Under the pieces are notes generated by a model that worked only from the letters and a program-made list of their open reading frames with translations, was not told the origin of the DNA and made no database searches. This document shows, piece after piece, positions 26,122-34,754 of a stretch of 64,000 nt of DNA (its first letter is position 1; every line of letters begins with the position of its first letter). The stretch is from Clostridium pascui. Its GTDB lineage: Bacteria; Bacillota; Clostridia; Clostridiales; Clostridiaceae. The DNA lies in assembly GCF_016908015.1 (NCBI RefSeq), contig NZ_JAFBDB010000003.1, forward strand, positions 62,001 through 126,000, written 5' to 3'. A program made the translations under genes and the position numbers.

Positions 26122-27048
26122 TTAGTTGTAATACTTCATAGCTTCTACTAGCATCTCCACAAATCTTTCTCTATCTATATCAAAAGCAACATCTATATTT
26201 TTTTCTTTTTTAAGCACATCATAATAGTCAACAACTGTTGCTCCTAATGTATGTTCTCCCTTAGTTTCTATATCCACATGGAGCTTTTTTGTAGTCATTA
26301 TTGATGGATCAATAACCCAAGCTACTGCACAAGGATCATGAAGGGGACTTCCCTTAAATCCCATATCCATATGAAATTTAGCAAAGAAATCTAAAAGCTC
26401 TGCAACCATCACAGCAACTTTCCCACCAACATTTCTTATTCTTTCTACATCCTCATCATAAATTAAAGCCTTATGAGTTACATCAAGCCCACTCATTGTT
26501 ATTGGTATCCTAGATTTAAACACTATATCTGCAGCTTCTGGATCTACTAGTATATTAAACTCTGCAGCTGGGCTCCAATTTCCACCAAAACAAGCTCCAC
26601 CCATGAGAGATATTCTTTCTATCTTTTCCTTTAATTCTGGATAACATAAAAGAAACTTTGCTATATTTGTTAAAGCTCCTGTTGGTATTAAAGTAACCTT
26701 TTTATCACTTTCTCTAATCGTTTTTGCTATAAGCTCAATTGCAGACATATCCACAGCTTTCAAATCTGACTCTGGAAGTTCTGGACCATCAAGCCCACTA
26801 TCTCCATGAACCTCTGGTGCGATTATTAAATCTCTCATTAGTGGTTTATCGTCTCCCTTTGCTACAGGCACATCTACTCCTGCAAAGCTTAAAACCCTTA
26901 ATGCATTGTTTAATGTCTTTTCTTGAGTTTGATTTCCAGCAACTATAGTTACTGCCCTTACATCTAACCTTTCACTAGCAAAAGCAAGTAATAGCGCTAT
27001 TGCATCATCATGCCCTGGATCACAATCTATTATCACTGGTATTCTCAT
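26122..27048 (-). CDS. inosine-uridine-type nucleoside hydrolase, paralogue
   Basis: Also 308 residues, with IDCDPGHDDAIALLLAFA (residues 6-23), ISLMGGACFGGNWSPAAEFN (about 146-165) and SPLHDPCAVAWVIDP (about 236). Intact and in the same operon as its paralogue. The His in DPGHDDA and SPLHD are typical of the inosine/uridine-preferring branch. Gene spacing of 2-13 bp with neighbours shows a tight operon. Confidence 0.94.
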   Translation of the reverse strand: MRIPVIIDCDPGHDDAIALLLAFASERLDVRAVTIVAGNQTQEKTLNNALRVLSFAGVDVPVAKGDDKPLMRDLIIAPEVHGDSGLDGPELPESDLKAVDMSAIELIAKTIRESDKKVTLIPTGALTNIAKFLLCYPELKEKIERISLMGGACFGGNWSPAAEFNILVDPEAADIVFKSRIPITMSGLDVTHKALIYDEDVERIRNVGGKVAVMVAELLDFFAKFHMDMGFKGSPLHDPCAVAWVIDPSIMTTKKLHVDIETKGEHTLGATVVDYYDVLKKEKNIDVAFDIDRERFVEMLVEAMKYYN

Positions 27049-27050
27049 AT

Positions 27051-27977
27051 TTATTTCCCCCTAATTTTCTTAATCTTGTTAGTTTGCTGGATTGAGTATA
27101 TAACTAGTCCAAATATTGTAGTTAGATATGGTACCATTTGAACAAATTCCGCTGGTACTCTTAAAGACTGCATTACATTGGATAAGGCATCTGCAAACCC
27201 AAATATTAATGAAGCTGCAAAAGTTCCTATAGGCGTTCCTCTTCCCATAGCTTCAGCTGCAAGAGCTATAAATCCTCTTCCTGCAGTCATATCCCTTGAA
27301 AACCATGATACATATCCCATGGACATATATACACCACCTAAAGCTGCAAATATACCGCTCATTATTAAAGCTAAATATTGTATTTTTATGACACTTATAC
27401 CTACTGAATCTGCCGCATTTGGGTTTTCTCCAACAGCCCTTATCTTAAGTCCTAGTGGAGTTCTATATAAAAAGTAATGAACAACTACAACTGATATTAA
27501 TGATAAGTAAGTTAATATGTTATGTCCTGATAGTATTGGTCCAAGCACTGGTATTTTATTTACTAAAGGAATCCATATTTCTGGTACTACAAGACTTTTT
27601 AAAGAAACAGAAATCCCCTTATCCTTAGCTACTAGAAATAATAAAAATACCGTTCCCCCGCTAGCAAGTAAATTAAGAGCAATACCAGTCAGTATTATGT
27701 CAGATTTTAAATGCAAGGAAAAATATGCAAGGGCTAAAGAAAGTAATACTCCAACTATTATTCCAGCAACTACTCCAACCATTATACTTTTGCTAAAGGC
27801 GCTAGCAATTACACCCGCTAAAGCAGATGAAAGCATTATACCTTCAAGTCCTATATTAATAACTCCCGCTTTATCCGATATTAAAGCTGCTAAAGCTGCA
27901 AAAAGTATAGGCGTTGTAACCCTGAGTATTGAATATCCAAAACTAGTTGTAAATATTAGTGAAAACAAGTTATCCAT
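27051..27977 (-). CDS. nucleoside ABC transporter permease (NupQ-type)
   Basis: A 308-residue membrane protein of the BPD_transp_2 family with about 8-9 hydrophobic segments. The conserved AALISDKAGVINIGLEGIMLSSAL segment lies at about 31-54, and the EAA-like loop GLKIRAVGENPNAADSVGI near 175. It resembles B. subtilis NupQ/YufQ. It pairs with the next permease to form the membrane channel for nucleosides bound by the BMP lipoprotein. Confidence 0.9.
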   Translation of the reverse strand: MDNLFSLIFTTSFGYSILRVTTPILFAALAALISDKAGVINIGLEGIMLSSALAGVIASAFSKSIMVGVVAGIIVGVLLSLALAYFSLHLKSDIILTGIALNLLASGGTVFLLFLVAKDKGISVSLKSLVVPEIWIPLVNKIPVLGPILSGHNILTYLSLISVVVVHYFLYRTPLGLKIRAVGENPNAADSVGISVIKIQYLALIMSGIFAALGGVYMSMGYVSWFSRDMTAGRGFIALAAEAMGRGTPIGTFAASLIFGFADALSNVMQSLRVPAEFVQMVPYLTTIFGLVIYSIQQTNKIKKIRGK

Positions 27978-29054
27978 TTACTTTCCCTCCTTAGCAGCCA
28001 ACTGCTCTTGAGAATACTTAACAATTTTCTTATGTTTCCATTTTGCAAGGAATCTGTTTGCTGCAATTAATATGATTATAATTGCTTGTATAACTGATAT
28101 TACCTCACTTGGAACATCTGTCATTCTTGCCATGATATCTGCCCCAACTCTTAAGTATGCTAAGAATACAGCTGCTACTGGCACTAAAATTGGATTATTT
28201 CTTGCTAAAATAGCTACTATTATTCCATCAAACCCATACCCCGGAAGACTCTGCCACTGAAATCTTTGATACATGCCAAGTACTTCTGTACCGCCACCTA
28301 GACCCGCAATAAATCCTCCTAGTAATTGCGAGTATAAAATTACTCTCTTTGTATTAATTCCTGAATACTTTGCAAAGTTTTCATTTAATCCTGTCATTCT
28401 AAGGGCATATCCCCACTTTGATCTGTACATGAATAAGTAAGTTAAAATTATAAATAATATTGCTACAAATGTTCCAGCATGTATTCTTGTACCTGGAATT
28501 ATTTTCTGAAACACTGCTGTTTTATTAAATATAAATGATGCCATAAATCCTGAGTTAGGATCTCTTATAATGTTGTTTATCACATAGATACCTAAATACA
28601 AACAAACATAGTTTAGCATAAGAGAAGACACAAGCTCATTCGCATTCCATTTTGTCTTAAGTATTCCTGGAATAAATCCAGCTAATGCTCCTATTAGCCC
28701 CCCAAACAATATTGCTACTATTGGATGAATTCCCATAGGAAGTATTACTTTAACTGCTATAAAAGAGGCCGCTACCCCTCCAATAAAAAATGCTCCTTCA
28801 CTTATCATGTTAAATTGTTTTGCCTGAAACATTACACATACAGATAATCCTGTAAAAATAAATGGAATAGACATTTCTATTACATTCCCAAATCGTCTTA
28901 TTGAAGAAAATGGTCCTGTAAAAAGTGTGGTTATAGCATTTATCGGCTGTTTACTTATCCCTAAAATTATTAAAAATGCTAAAGTCATAGCAAGTAAAAT
29001 TGCTACAAAGGTTCTTATTACCTCAAATTGAGTTTCAATCTTTTTACTACTCAT
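27978..29054 (-). CDS. nucleoside ABC transporter permease (NupP-type)
   Basis: A 358-residue BPD_transp_2 permease with an N-terminal cytoplasmic tail, about 9-10 membrane segments, and the EAA-like loop SKWGYALRMTGLNENFAKYSGI near 230. It partners the NupQ-type permease, one base separating the two genes, and its start overlaps the ATPase gene end by 8 bases, in the order nupO-nupP-nupQ known from Bacillus. Confidence 0.9.
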   Translation of the reverse strand: MSSKKIETQFEVIRTFVAILLAMTLAFLIILGISKQPINAITTLFTGPFSSIRRFGNVIEMSIPFIFTGLSVCVMFQAKQFNMISEGAFFIGGVAASFIAVKVILPMGIHPIVAILFGGLIGALAGFIPGILKTKWNANELVSSLMLNYVCLYLGIYVINNIIRDPNSGFMASFIFNKTAVFQKIIPGTRIHAGTFVAILFIILTYLFMYRSKWGYALRMTGLNENFAKYSGINTKRVILYSQLLGGFIAGLGGGTEVLGMYQRFQWQSLPGYGFDGIIVAILARNNPILVPVAAVFLAYLRVGADIMARMTDVPSEVISVIQAIIIILIAANRFLAKWKHKKIVKYSQEQLAAKEGK

Positions 29055-30603
29055 TTATAGCCCTCCTTATCTCTTCAGGAGATTGTTTGTTTATTCCAAG
29101 CATGTATGTCCCTAGCTCTTCTTCAGTAACCTTTGAGCTATCTTTGAAGTAAGCCACAACTTCTCCTCCATACATTACCATTAAGCTATCACTTAGTTCC
29201 ATTGCTTCATTTAAGTCTGCAGATATTAATAATACTCCCGTACCTTCATCTCTTAGCTCCACTAGTTTTTTATGAATAAATTCTGTTGCTCCTACATCAA
29301 TACCCCTAGTTGGTTGATTTGCTACTATAAGTTTTGGATTTGATGAAAACTCTCTAGCTACTACAACCTTTTGAATATTTCCACCTGATAACATTTTTAC
29401 TGGTTGATCTGCACTATCACACTTAACTCTATAATCTTTAATAAGTTCTCTAACCATGGAGTGTATTTTTGACATACTAAGCAGCACACCTTTATTTAAT
29501 TCTTTACTATCAAATCTATCTGAAATAATATTTTCTTCTATGCTGGCTTCACCGGCTGCCCCAAATATCATTCTATCTTCTGAAATATGAGAAGCCCCTA
29601 GGTTTCTTATTTCCTTTATACTTAAATCTTTAATTTCTTGTCCATCTATAAAAATTTCGCCATCATTATACTTTTCAAGTCCTGTTATAAGTTCTATAAG
29701 TTCTCTTTGCCCATTACCCTCTACTCCTGCTATTCCAAGTATTTCACCTTTTCTTACAGTAAAGCTTATATTATTTAATATTGTCTTTCCAGTTTCATCA
29801 GTATAATTTATATTATTAACCTTTAGTATTACATTACTTGGGTTATTTTTTTCTTTTTCAATTTTAAGTACCACATCACGACCTACCATAAGTCTTGAAA
29901 TATCTTCTTGAGATACTTTTGCAACATCATAAACCCCTATACTTCTTCCAGCCCTTAAAATTGTTATTCTATCACATATCTCTTTTATTTCTTTTAACTT
30001 ATGAGAAATGAATATTATGGTATGTCCCTTTTTCTTTAAGTTTATAAGTTCTACAAATAATTCCTTTGTTTCTTGAGGCGTTAATACTGCAGTCGGTTCA
30101 TCTAGTATAAGTATCTCTGCTCCCCTAAGTAATGCCTTCAGTATTTCAACCTTTTGTTTTATTCCTACAGGCAAATCTGAAACTTTTGCTTTTGGATCAA
30201 CTATAAGATTATATTTCTTTGAAATTTCTTCTGTAACTTTTATTGCCTTTTCTATATCAATAAGTCCATTTTTCTTCGGCTCCATACCTAAAACCATGTT
30301 TTCTGCAACAGTAAGCGATGGAACAAGCATGAAATGCTGATGAACCATTCCTATACCATTTTTTATAGCTGTGCTTGGAGAATCTATACTTATCTTTTGT
30401 CCCTTTAATAAGATATCTCCCTCTTCTGGCCTCTCAAGCCCAAATAGTATTTTCATAAGTGTACTTTTACCTGCCCCATTTTCTCCCATTAGAGCATGTA
30501 TTTCTCCTGATTTAACAGAAAAATTTACATCCTTATTTGCAACCATTCCATTTGGATATACCTTAGTTATATTTTGCATAGCTAAAATTTCTTCTGACAA
30601 ACT
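29047..30603 (-). CDS. nucleoside ABC transporter ATP-binding protein (NupO-type)
   Basis: About 518 residues with two fused ATPase domains. The first has an intact Walker A (MGENGAGKSTLM, about 40) and signature region VGIKQKVEILKAL. The second domain (from about 265) has GVEGNGQRELIEL as a degenerate Walker A and LSGGNIQKVVVAREF as signature, the pattern of RbsA/YufO-type ATPases. I prefer TTG at 30603, which follows GGGAGAGGTG; an ATG at 30618 lies inside that ribosome binding site. A hairpin at 30639-30666 separates it from the lipoprotein gene. Confidence 0.9.
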   Translation of the reverse strand, partial: SLSEEILAMQNITKVYPNGMVANKDVNFSVKSGEIHALMGENGAGKSTLMKILFGLERPEEGDILLKGQKISIDSPSTAIKNGIGMVHQHFMLVPSLTVAENMVLGMEPKKNGLIDIEKAIKVTEEISKKYNLIVDPKAKVSDLPVGIKQKVEILKALLRGAEILILDEPTAVLTPQETKELFVELINLKKKGHTIIFISHKLKEIKEICDRITILRAGRSIGVYDVAKVSQEDISRLMVGRDVVLKIEKEKNNPSNVILKVNNINYTDETGKTILNNISFTVRKGEILGIAGVEGNGQRELIELITGLEKYNDGEIFIDGQEIKDLSIKEIRNLGASHISEDRMIFGAAGEASIEENIISDRFDSKELNKGVLLSMSKIHSMVRELIKDYRVKCDSADQPVKMLSGGNIQKVVVAREFSSNPKLIVANQPTRGIDVGATEFIHKKLVELRDEGTGVLLISADLNEAMELSDSLMVMYGGEVVAYFKDSSKVTEEELGTYMLGINKQSPEEIRRAINE

Positions 30604-30638
30604 CTTCACCTCTCCCATATTTTATGTATTAGTTAACT

Positions 30639-30666
30639 AATGCACTGGAAAATTATCCAGTGCATT
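30639..30666 (-). terminator. intercistronic hairpin between lipoprotein and ATPase genes
   Basis: Perfect 11-base arms AATGCACTGGA (30639-30649) and its complement (30656-30666) around 6 bases. No long T-run follows on the minus strand, so partial termination or 3'-end protection is likelier than full stop. It would give more binding protein than ATPase. Confidence 0.65.
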
Positions 30667-30693
30667 ATAATATTGTAATTATTTATTTAGCTG

Positions 30694-31812
30694 TTACTTT
30701 ACAGAATTTCTTATATCATTAAGAACTTTTGTATCCATTCCAATAGCTGAATCTACTTTTATTTCTCCATCTATTATTTTCTTTGAAGTTTCTTGTACAA
30801 ACTTTCTCATGTCTTCTGAAACATTTTTATTATAGAATTCATTTTCAGCAAGACCAACTGCTTCTTCCTTCAATCCTAAACTTTCTGCCTTACCCCATGG
30901 TAATTTCCCTTGAGTTTCAAGTTCAATTGCTCTAACAAGTGAATTATCAACTCTCTTTAGAACTGAACTCATTATTAAATTTGCTTTTGCAGCATCATCT
31001 TTAAATAACATTGCCTGATCTGAATCTACACCTATAGCATATTTTTTCTGTAACTTAGCTGCATCCAATGCTCCAAGTCCCGCTTGAGACGCAACTGGGA
31101 ATACTACGTCAACCTTTTGATTGAACTGTGCTAATGCCATTTCCTTACCTTTTGCACTGTTAAAGAAATCTCCAATGTAAGATATAGCAACTTTTGTATC
31201 CTTATCTACATATTGAGCACCCTTTATATATCCAACAAGGAAGTCATTTATAACTGGAATATCCATTCCACCAACAAATCCTATAACCTTATCTTTATTA
31301 GCTTGAGGCATAGTGGAAGTTGTTATCTTAGCCGCTAGAGCTCCTGCTAAAAAAGAACCTTCGTTTTGTTTATAGTTTATTGAATATATGTTTTTAAAAT
31401 TACCTTTATCATAATTTACTGCTGCATCAAATAATATATATTTTTTTTCTGGATGTTCTGGTGCTATCTTTTCTAAATGCTCTTGCATCTGCCAAGTACC
31501 ACAAATTATTATATCCCAATTTTCTTCAGATACATCTGCTAAAGTTGGCTCCCATTTTGTCTGATCTGATCCAACTTCTATTACCTTTGTTTCAGCTTTA
31601 AATTTTTCTTTAATTTGCTTTAAACCTTCATTTGCTGAGTCGAAGAAAGACTTGTCTCCTAAATTTCCGTTAAGAACTAATACTATCTTTAACGGTTTGT
31701 CTTTCCCTGCATCCTTTGCTCCCTGGTCTCCTGAATCCTTGCTTCCGCAACCAGTTAACCCAAGTGCAAGCACCATGATAAAACTTAACATTAAACCAAG
31801 TACCTTTTTCAT
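30694..31812 (-). CDS. BMP-family nucleoside-binding lipoprotein
   Basis: A 372-residue extracellular substrate-binding lipoprotein. The signal peptide ends in the lipobox LGLTGC with lipid-bearing C22, followed by a Ser/Gly/Asp/Lys linker. The mature domain starts LKIVLVLNGNLGDKSFFDSANEGL, typical of the BMP (PnrA/NupN) family that binds purine nucleosides. First gene of the nucleoside operon, with promoter at 31872-31900 and operator at 31835-31858. The downstream hydrolases and deaminase strongly support nucleosides as cargo. Confidence 0.93.
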   Translation of the reverse strand: MKKVLGLMLSFIMVLALGLTGCGSKDSGDQGAKDAGKDKPLKIVLVLNGNLGDKSFFDSANEGLKQIKEKFKAETKVIEVGSDQTKWEPTLADVSEENWDIIICGTWQMQEHLEKIAPEHPEKKYILFDAAVNYDKGNFKNIYSINYKQNEGSFLAGALAAKITTSTMPQANKDKVIGFVGGMDIPVINDFLVGYIKGAQYVDKDTKVAISYIGDFFNSAKGKEMALAQFNQKVDVVFPVASQAGLGALDAAKLQKKYAIGVDSDQAMLFKDDAAKANLIMSSVLKRVDNSLVRAIELETQGKLPWGKAESLGLKEEAVGLAENEFYNKNVSEDMRKFVQETSKKIIDGEIKVDSAIGMDTKVLNDIRNSVK

Positions 31813-31834
31813 CCTATTATTTCCCCCTATTGCT

Positions 31835-31858
31835 GAAACGTTTTAGTAAAACGTTTAC
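31835..31858. promoter_or_regulatory. double LacI-type operator of the nucleoside operon
   Basis: Contains two overlapping AAACGTTT cores: GAAACGTTTTAG (31835-31846) and GTAAAACGTTTAC (31846-31858), each close to the A-rich CG-centred palindrome bound by LacI/PurR proteins. It lies just downstream of the expected transcription start, so bound repressor would block elongation. Confidence 0.82.
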
Positions 31859-31871
31859 TTATTTTATCTAT

Positions 31872-31900
31872 ATTATATTCATTTATTCATCATATTTCAA
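31872..31900 (-). promoter_or_regulatory. sigma-A promoter of the nucleoside operon
   Basis: On the minus strand TTGAAA (31900-31895), 17-bp spacer, perfect TATAAT (31877-31872). Transcription should start near 31865, placing the operator at about +7 to +30. Confidence 0.82.
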
Positions 31901-32187
31901 TGAAAATATTGTAAAAATAACATAAAATTTCTTAAATCTTTATTTTCAATGAATTTTAAGTCTACTTTAAGTTATCTCGAATAATTTGTACTATATAATT
32001 AGTCGAAATATGCAGCATTTTATATATTTATATTTTTATCAATTTGTTATAACTGATAATACCTTATTTTATTATATTTTATTTATAAGAAATTACTTTG
32101 TTTCCAATAATATTTTATTAATTGCCTAATTTTGTTATAATATTAATATATGTAAAATTCATGACAACTTTAAAAGGAGTGATATTT

Positions 32188-33267
32188 ATGCAATGTCCAA
32201 ATTGCGACACAGAGATCTTAAGCCTAGATTCTAAATTCTGTAGTTGCTGCGGGTATAAGCTTTCTAATTCCGATAATTTGAATTCAACTAAAATAAAATT
32301 TCCTATAAATAAAAAAACAATCATATTTTTAGGCCTGGTATTATTAGTTTTATCCTTTACCATGATTCAATCTTATAACTCTGTAAATTCCAATCCTGAA
32401 AATGTCATCAATAGATTTTTTAATAACTTACAGAATAAAAATTATGAGAAAGCTTTTAAAAATTTAGATACTACAAAGCTTCAATCTTCCCCATTTTTAA
32501 GTAAGGAAAGCTTTGAAAAAGCTTTAAGCTTAGCTCCTATAAAAAACTTTACTATAGAAGAGGCAGATACCGCTCTTTATAAGACTATTGGCGAAAAAGT
32601 CCATACTATGTTTTATAATGTATCCATTTATTCTGATGAGGTTCCAAGCAAAAACTTTATTATAAAACTTACCAAGAAAAATGATGATTGGCTGATAGAA
32701 CCTTTTCCATTTATAATTAAAAAGTCAATATACATTCCCCAAGATAAAAATATTGAGGTAACCGTAAATGATATAAAATTGGATTTAAAGGATACTAATT
32801 CTGATAAAGAATATGACTTCTTTATATATTCTCCTGTGGTGGTTAAGTACCAGGGCTCCAATATCAAGCCCCTGGTTGTGGATATGAATAACTTAAATGA
32901 TACAAGCAGCATAGTGTTTGAATCTGCACAAATTACAGATTCAAAACCAGATACCCAAGCTTCTAAGGAAGATCCTAATAATAAAGACTTAAATAATAAT
33001 TTAGATTTTATTTTCCCAAATAGTTCTACTAGAGAACTATCTGTATATGATTTGAAAAATCTAACTAAATACGAATTAGGTATTGCAAGAAATGAGATTT
33101 ATGCACGCCATGGATATGTATTTAGTCAAGAACCCTTCAAAAGCTATTTTCAAGGCAAAGACTGGTATGTTCCAAATCCTGAATTCAAAGGATTAAACAA
33201 TGACTTGTATCCCGTAGAATATAAAAATGTACAACTTATATTAGAATACGAAAAAAGTAGAGATTAG
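32188..33267 (+). CDS. zinc-ribbon, membrane and YARHG-domain protein
   Basis: About 359 residues. I start at ATG 32188, which follows AAAAGGAG. An N-terminal zinc ribbon uses CxxC-x11-CxxC (C3, C6, C18, C21). One membrane segment (IIFLGLVLLVLSFTMIQSY, about 52-70) leads to an outer domain of about 180 residues, then a C-terminal YARHG domain (ELGIARNEIYARHGYVF, followed by FQGKDWYVPN). The YARHG domain is extracellular and possibly wall-linked; its function is unknown. Its stop lies within a shared two-way terminator. Confidence 0.85.
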   Translation: MQCPNCDTEILSLDSKFCSCCGYKLSNSDNLNSTKIKFPINKKTIIFLGLVLLVLSFTMIQSYNSVNSNPENVINRFFNNLQNKNYEKAFKNLDTTKLQSSPFLSKESFEKALSLAPIKNFTIEEADTALYKTIGEKVHTMFYNVSIYSDEVPSKNFIIKLTKKNDDWLIEPFPFIIKKSIYIPQDKNIEVTVNDIKLDLKDTNSDKEYDFFIYSPVVVKYQGSNIKPLVVDMNNLNDTSSIVFESAQITDSKPDTQASKEDPNNKDLNNNLDFIFPNSSTRELSVYDLKNLTKYELGIARNEIYARHGYVFSQEPFKSYFQGKDWYVPNPEFKGLNNDLYPVEYKNVQLILEYEKSRD

Positions 33268-33293
33268 AACAAAAGTTCTAATCTCTACTTTTT
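33252..33293. terminator. bidirectional terminator
   Basis: Perfect 19-base arms (33252-33270, 33275-33293) around AAAA, with A/T runs at both outer ends. It holds the stop codon of the plus-strand YARHG gene and abuts the stop of the minus-strand NlpC/P60 gene, so it ends both converging transcripts. Confidence 0.93.
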
Positions 33294-34470
33294 AATTTAG
33301 TATTCTTCTAGCAGTAAGATAATCAGATCTCGTAAGCGGAGATACCTTTATTACATCTCCTGTACGCGGAGCATGTATGTACTGATTTCCTCCTATATAC
33401 ATTCCTACATGATGAGGATCATTCCATGTACCAAACAGTACTAGATCACCAGGCTGAAGCTCTGAACGTGATACCTCAACCCCATTATATATTTGATTGT
33501 AGGTAGTTCTTCCTATACTAATTCCAAAATGGGCATATACATACTGCATATATCCTGAACAATCAAATCCGTTTGGAGTTGTTCCACCCCAAAGATATGG
33601 CACCCCTAAAAAGTTTTGTGCATAAGCTACTACACTACTTCCTGATACAGATCCATTATTACTTTCACCTCTTGAAGGTGTAGATCCATTATTATTACTA
33701 TTATTATTTGAACTATTATTTGCTGCTGCTTGTCGTCTTGCAGCCTCCTCTGCTGCTGCTTTTGCATTGGCTTCATTTATTGCTTTAATTGTTGAGTTTA
33801 CTTCTATTTCCGAAGTACTTATCTTTGATGCATAAATTTTCTTTTCATTATTTAGGTCTTGAATGAGTTTCTTTTGCTCATCAGCAGATTCTTTTATCTC
33901 CGATAACTTCTTTTCACTATTATTCTTAAATGCTACTAAGTTTTGTTTTTCCTTATCTAATTCGCTTTTCTTAGCATTTAAAACTTCTCTTTGAGATTCC
34001 ATTTCAGCAAATATTTCTTTATCATATTTCATTACTCTTCTTACATTTTCAACCCTACTCATAAGATCAGAAAATCCTTCAGCCTCAACAAGTACGTCTA
34101 AGTAAGAAGCTTGTCCATTTACATATAGAGCTCGCACTCTTTTATTAAACAAGTCCTGCTGTTTTTCTAAATCCTCTTCTGCTTTAGTTATATCCTTATT
34201 TACCTGATTAATATTTGCTTCGGTTTTTGATATTTTACTTTTGTAACCTTCGACCTCTGCAAGTGCCTTTTGTATTTTATTGTCTAAATGCTCTATAGCG
34301 ATCTCTTTCTCTTCTAATTTTTTTGTTATATCCTCATAGGTCTTCTTTTCTTGTTCTAATCTCTGTTTTTGAATTTGCAGCTGCTTTGATAAAGGTGCTG
34401 CAGATACCACACTGCTATTAATGAAAATCACTGTTAGTATACTAGCATAAATTTTTAATTTCTTATTCAA
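33292..34470 (-). CDS. secreted NlpC/P60 peptidoglycan endopeptidase with coiled coil
   Basis: About 392 residues. TTG at 34470 is the likely start (NKKLKIYASILTVIF, GGTGGGAG ribosome binding site); it matches the paralogue upstream. A signal peptide ends near SAA. A long coiled coil (about 30-240) resembles the CwlO/PcsB N-terminus that FtsEX-type partners regulate. A Ser/Asn/Gly linker follows, then a C-terminal NlpC/P60 domain with nucleophile Cys in NGFDCSGYMQYVY and catalytic His in DPHHVGMYIG. It should cut stem peptides during wall growth. Confidence 0.92.
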   Translation of the reverse strand: MNKKLKIYASILTVIFINSSVVSAAPLSKQLQIQKQRLEQEKKTYEDITKKLEEKEIAIEHLDNKIQKALAEVEGYKSKISKTEANINQVNKDITKAEEDLEKQQDLFNKRVRALYVNGQASYLDVLVEAEGFSDLMSRVENVRRVMKYDKEIFAEMESQREVLNAKKSELDKEKQNLVAFKNNSEKKLSEIKESADEQKKLIQDLNNEKKIYASKISTSEIEVNSTIKAINEANAKAAAEEAARRQAAANNSSNNNSNNNGSTPSRGESNNGSVSGSSVVAYAQNFLGVPYLWGGTTPNGFDCSGYMQYVYAHFGISIGRTTYNQIYNGVEVSRSELQPGDLVLFGTWNDPHHVGMYIGGNQYIHAPRTGDVIKVSPLTRSDYLTARRILN

Positions 34471-34694
34471 GCTCCCACCCCTTGTCCATGTTTCATTACT
34501 TAAATTATACTTAGTAATTACCCCCACATTATATGGAATAATTATGAATATTTTATGTAGAAAATTTTACTTTGATATTATTATATCATTTAAACTAATA
34601 CTTTTTACATATTTTTTTATTATTTTTGAGTTTTTTTCCATAATCTTCGTTAATATAAGAATATGTGATTTATAAGGTGATTATATGCACAAAA

Positions 34695-34744
34695 ATATGA
34701 GAACATATATAGATTTGAATTCAAATCTATATATGTTCTCATAT
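34695..34744 (-). terminator. 50-bp perfect palindrome, terminator of the upstream NlpC/P60 gene
   Basis: Two perfect 25-base arms (34695-34719, 34720-34744) with no spacer, 10 bp behind the stop of the gene at 34755; on the minus strand TTTTTGTGC follows. Unusually long for a terminator. Confidence 0.8.
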
Positions 34745-34754
34745 AACTTTACTA

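Larger units (their letters stand above)
31813..32187. other. divergent intergenic region
   Basis: Holds the nucleoside operon promoter and operator at its left end. At its right end lies an extended -10 promoter (TG at 32133-32134, TATAAT at 32136-32141) for the plus-strand YARHG gene. The central 200 bp are very A/T-rich and show nothing else. Confidence 0.6.
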
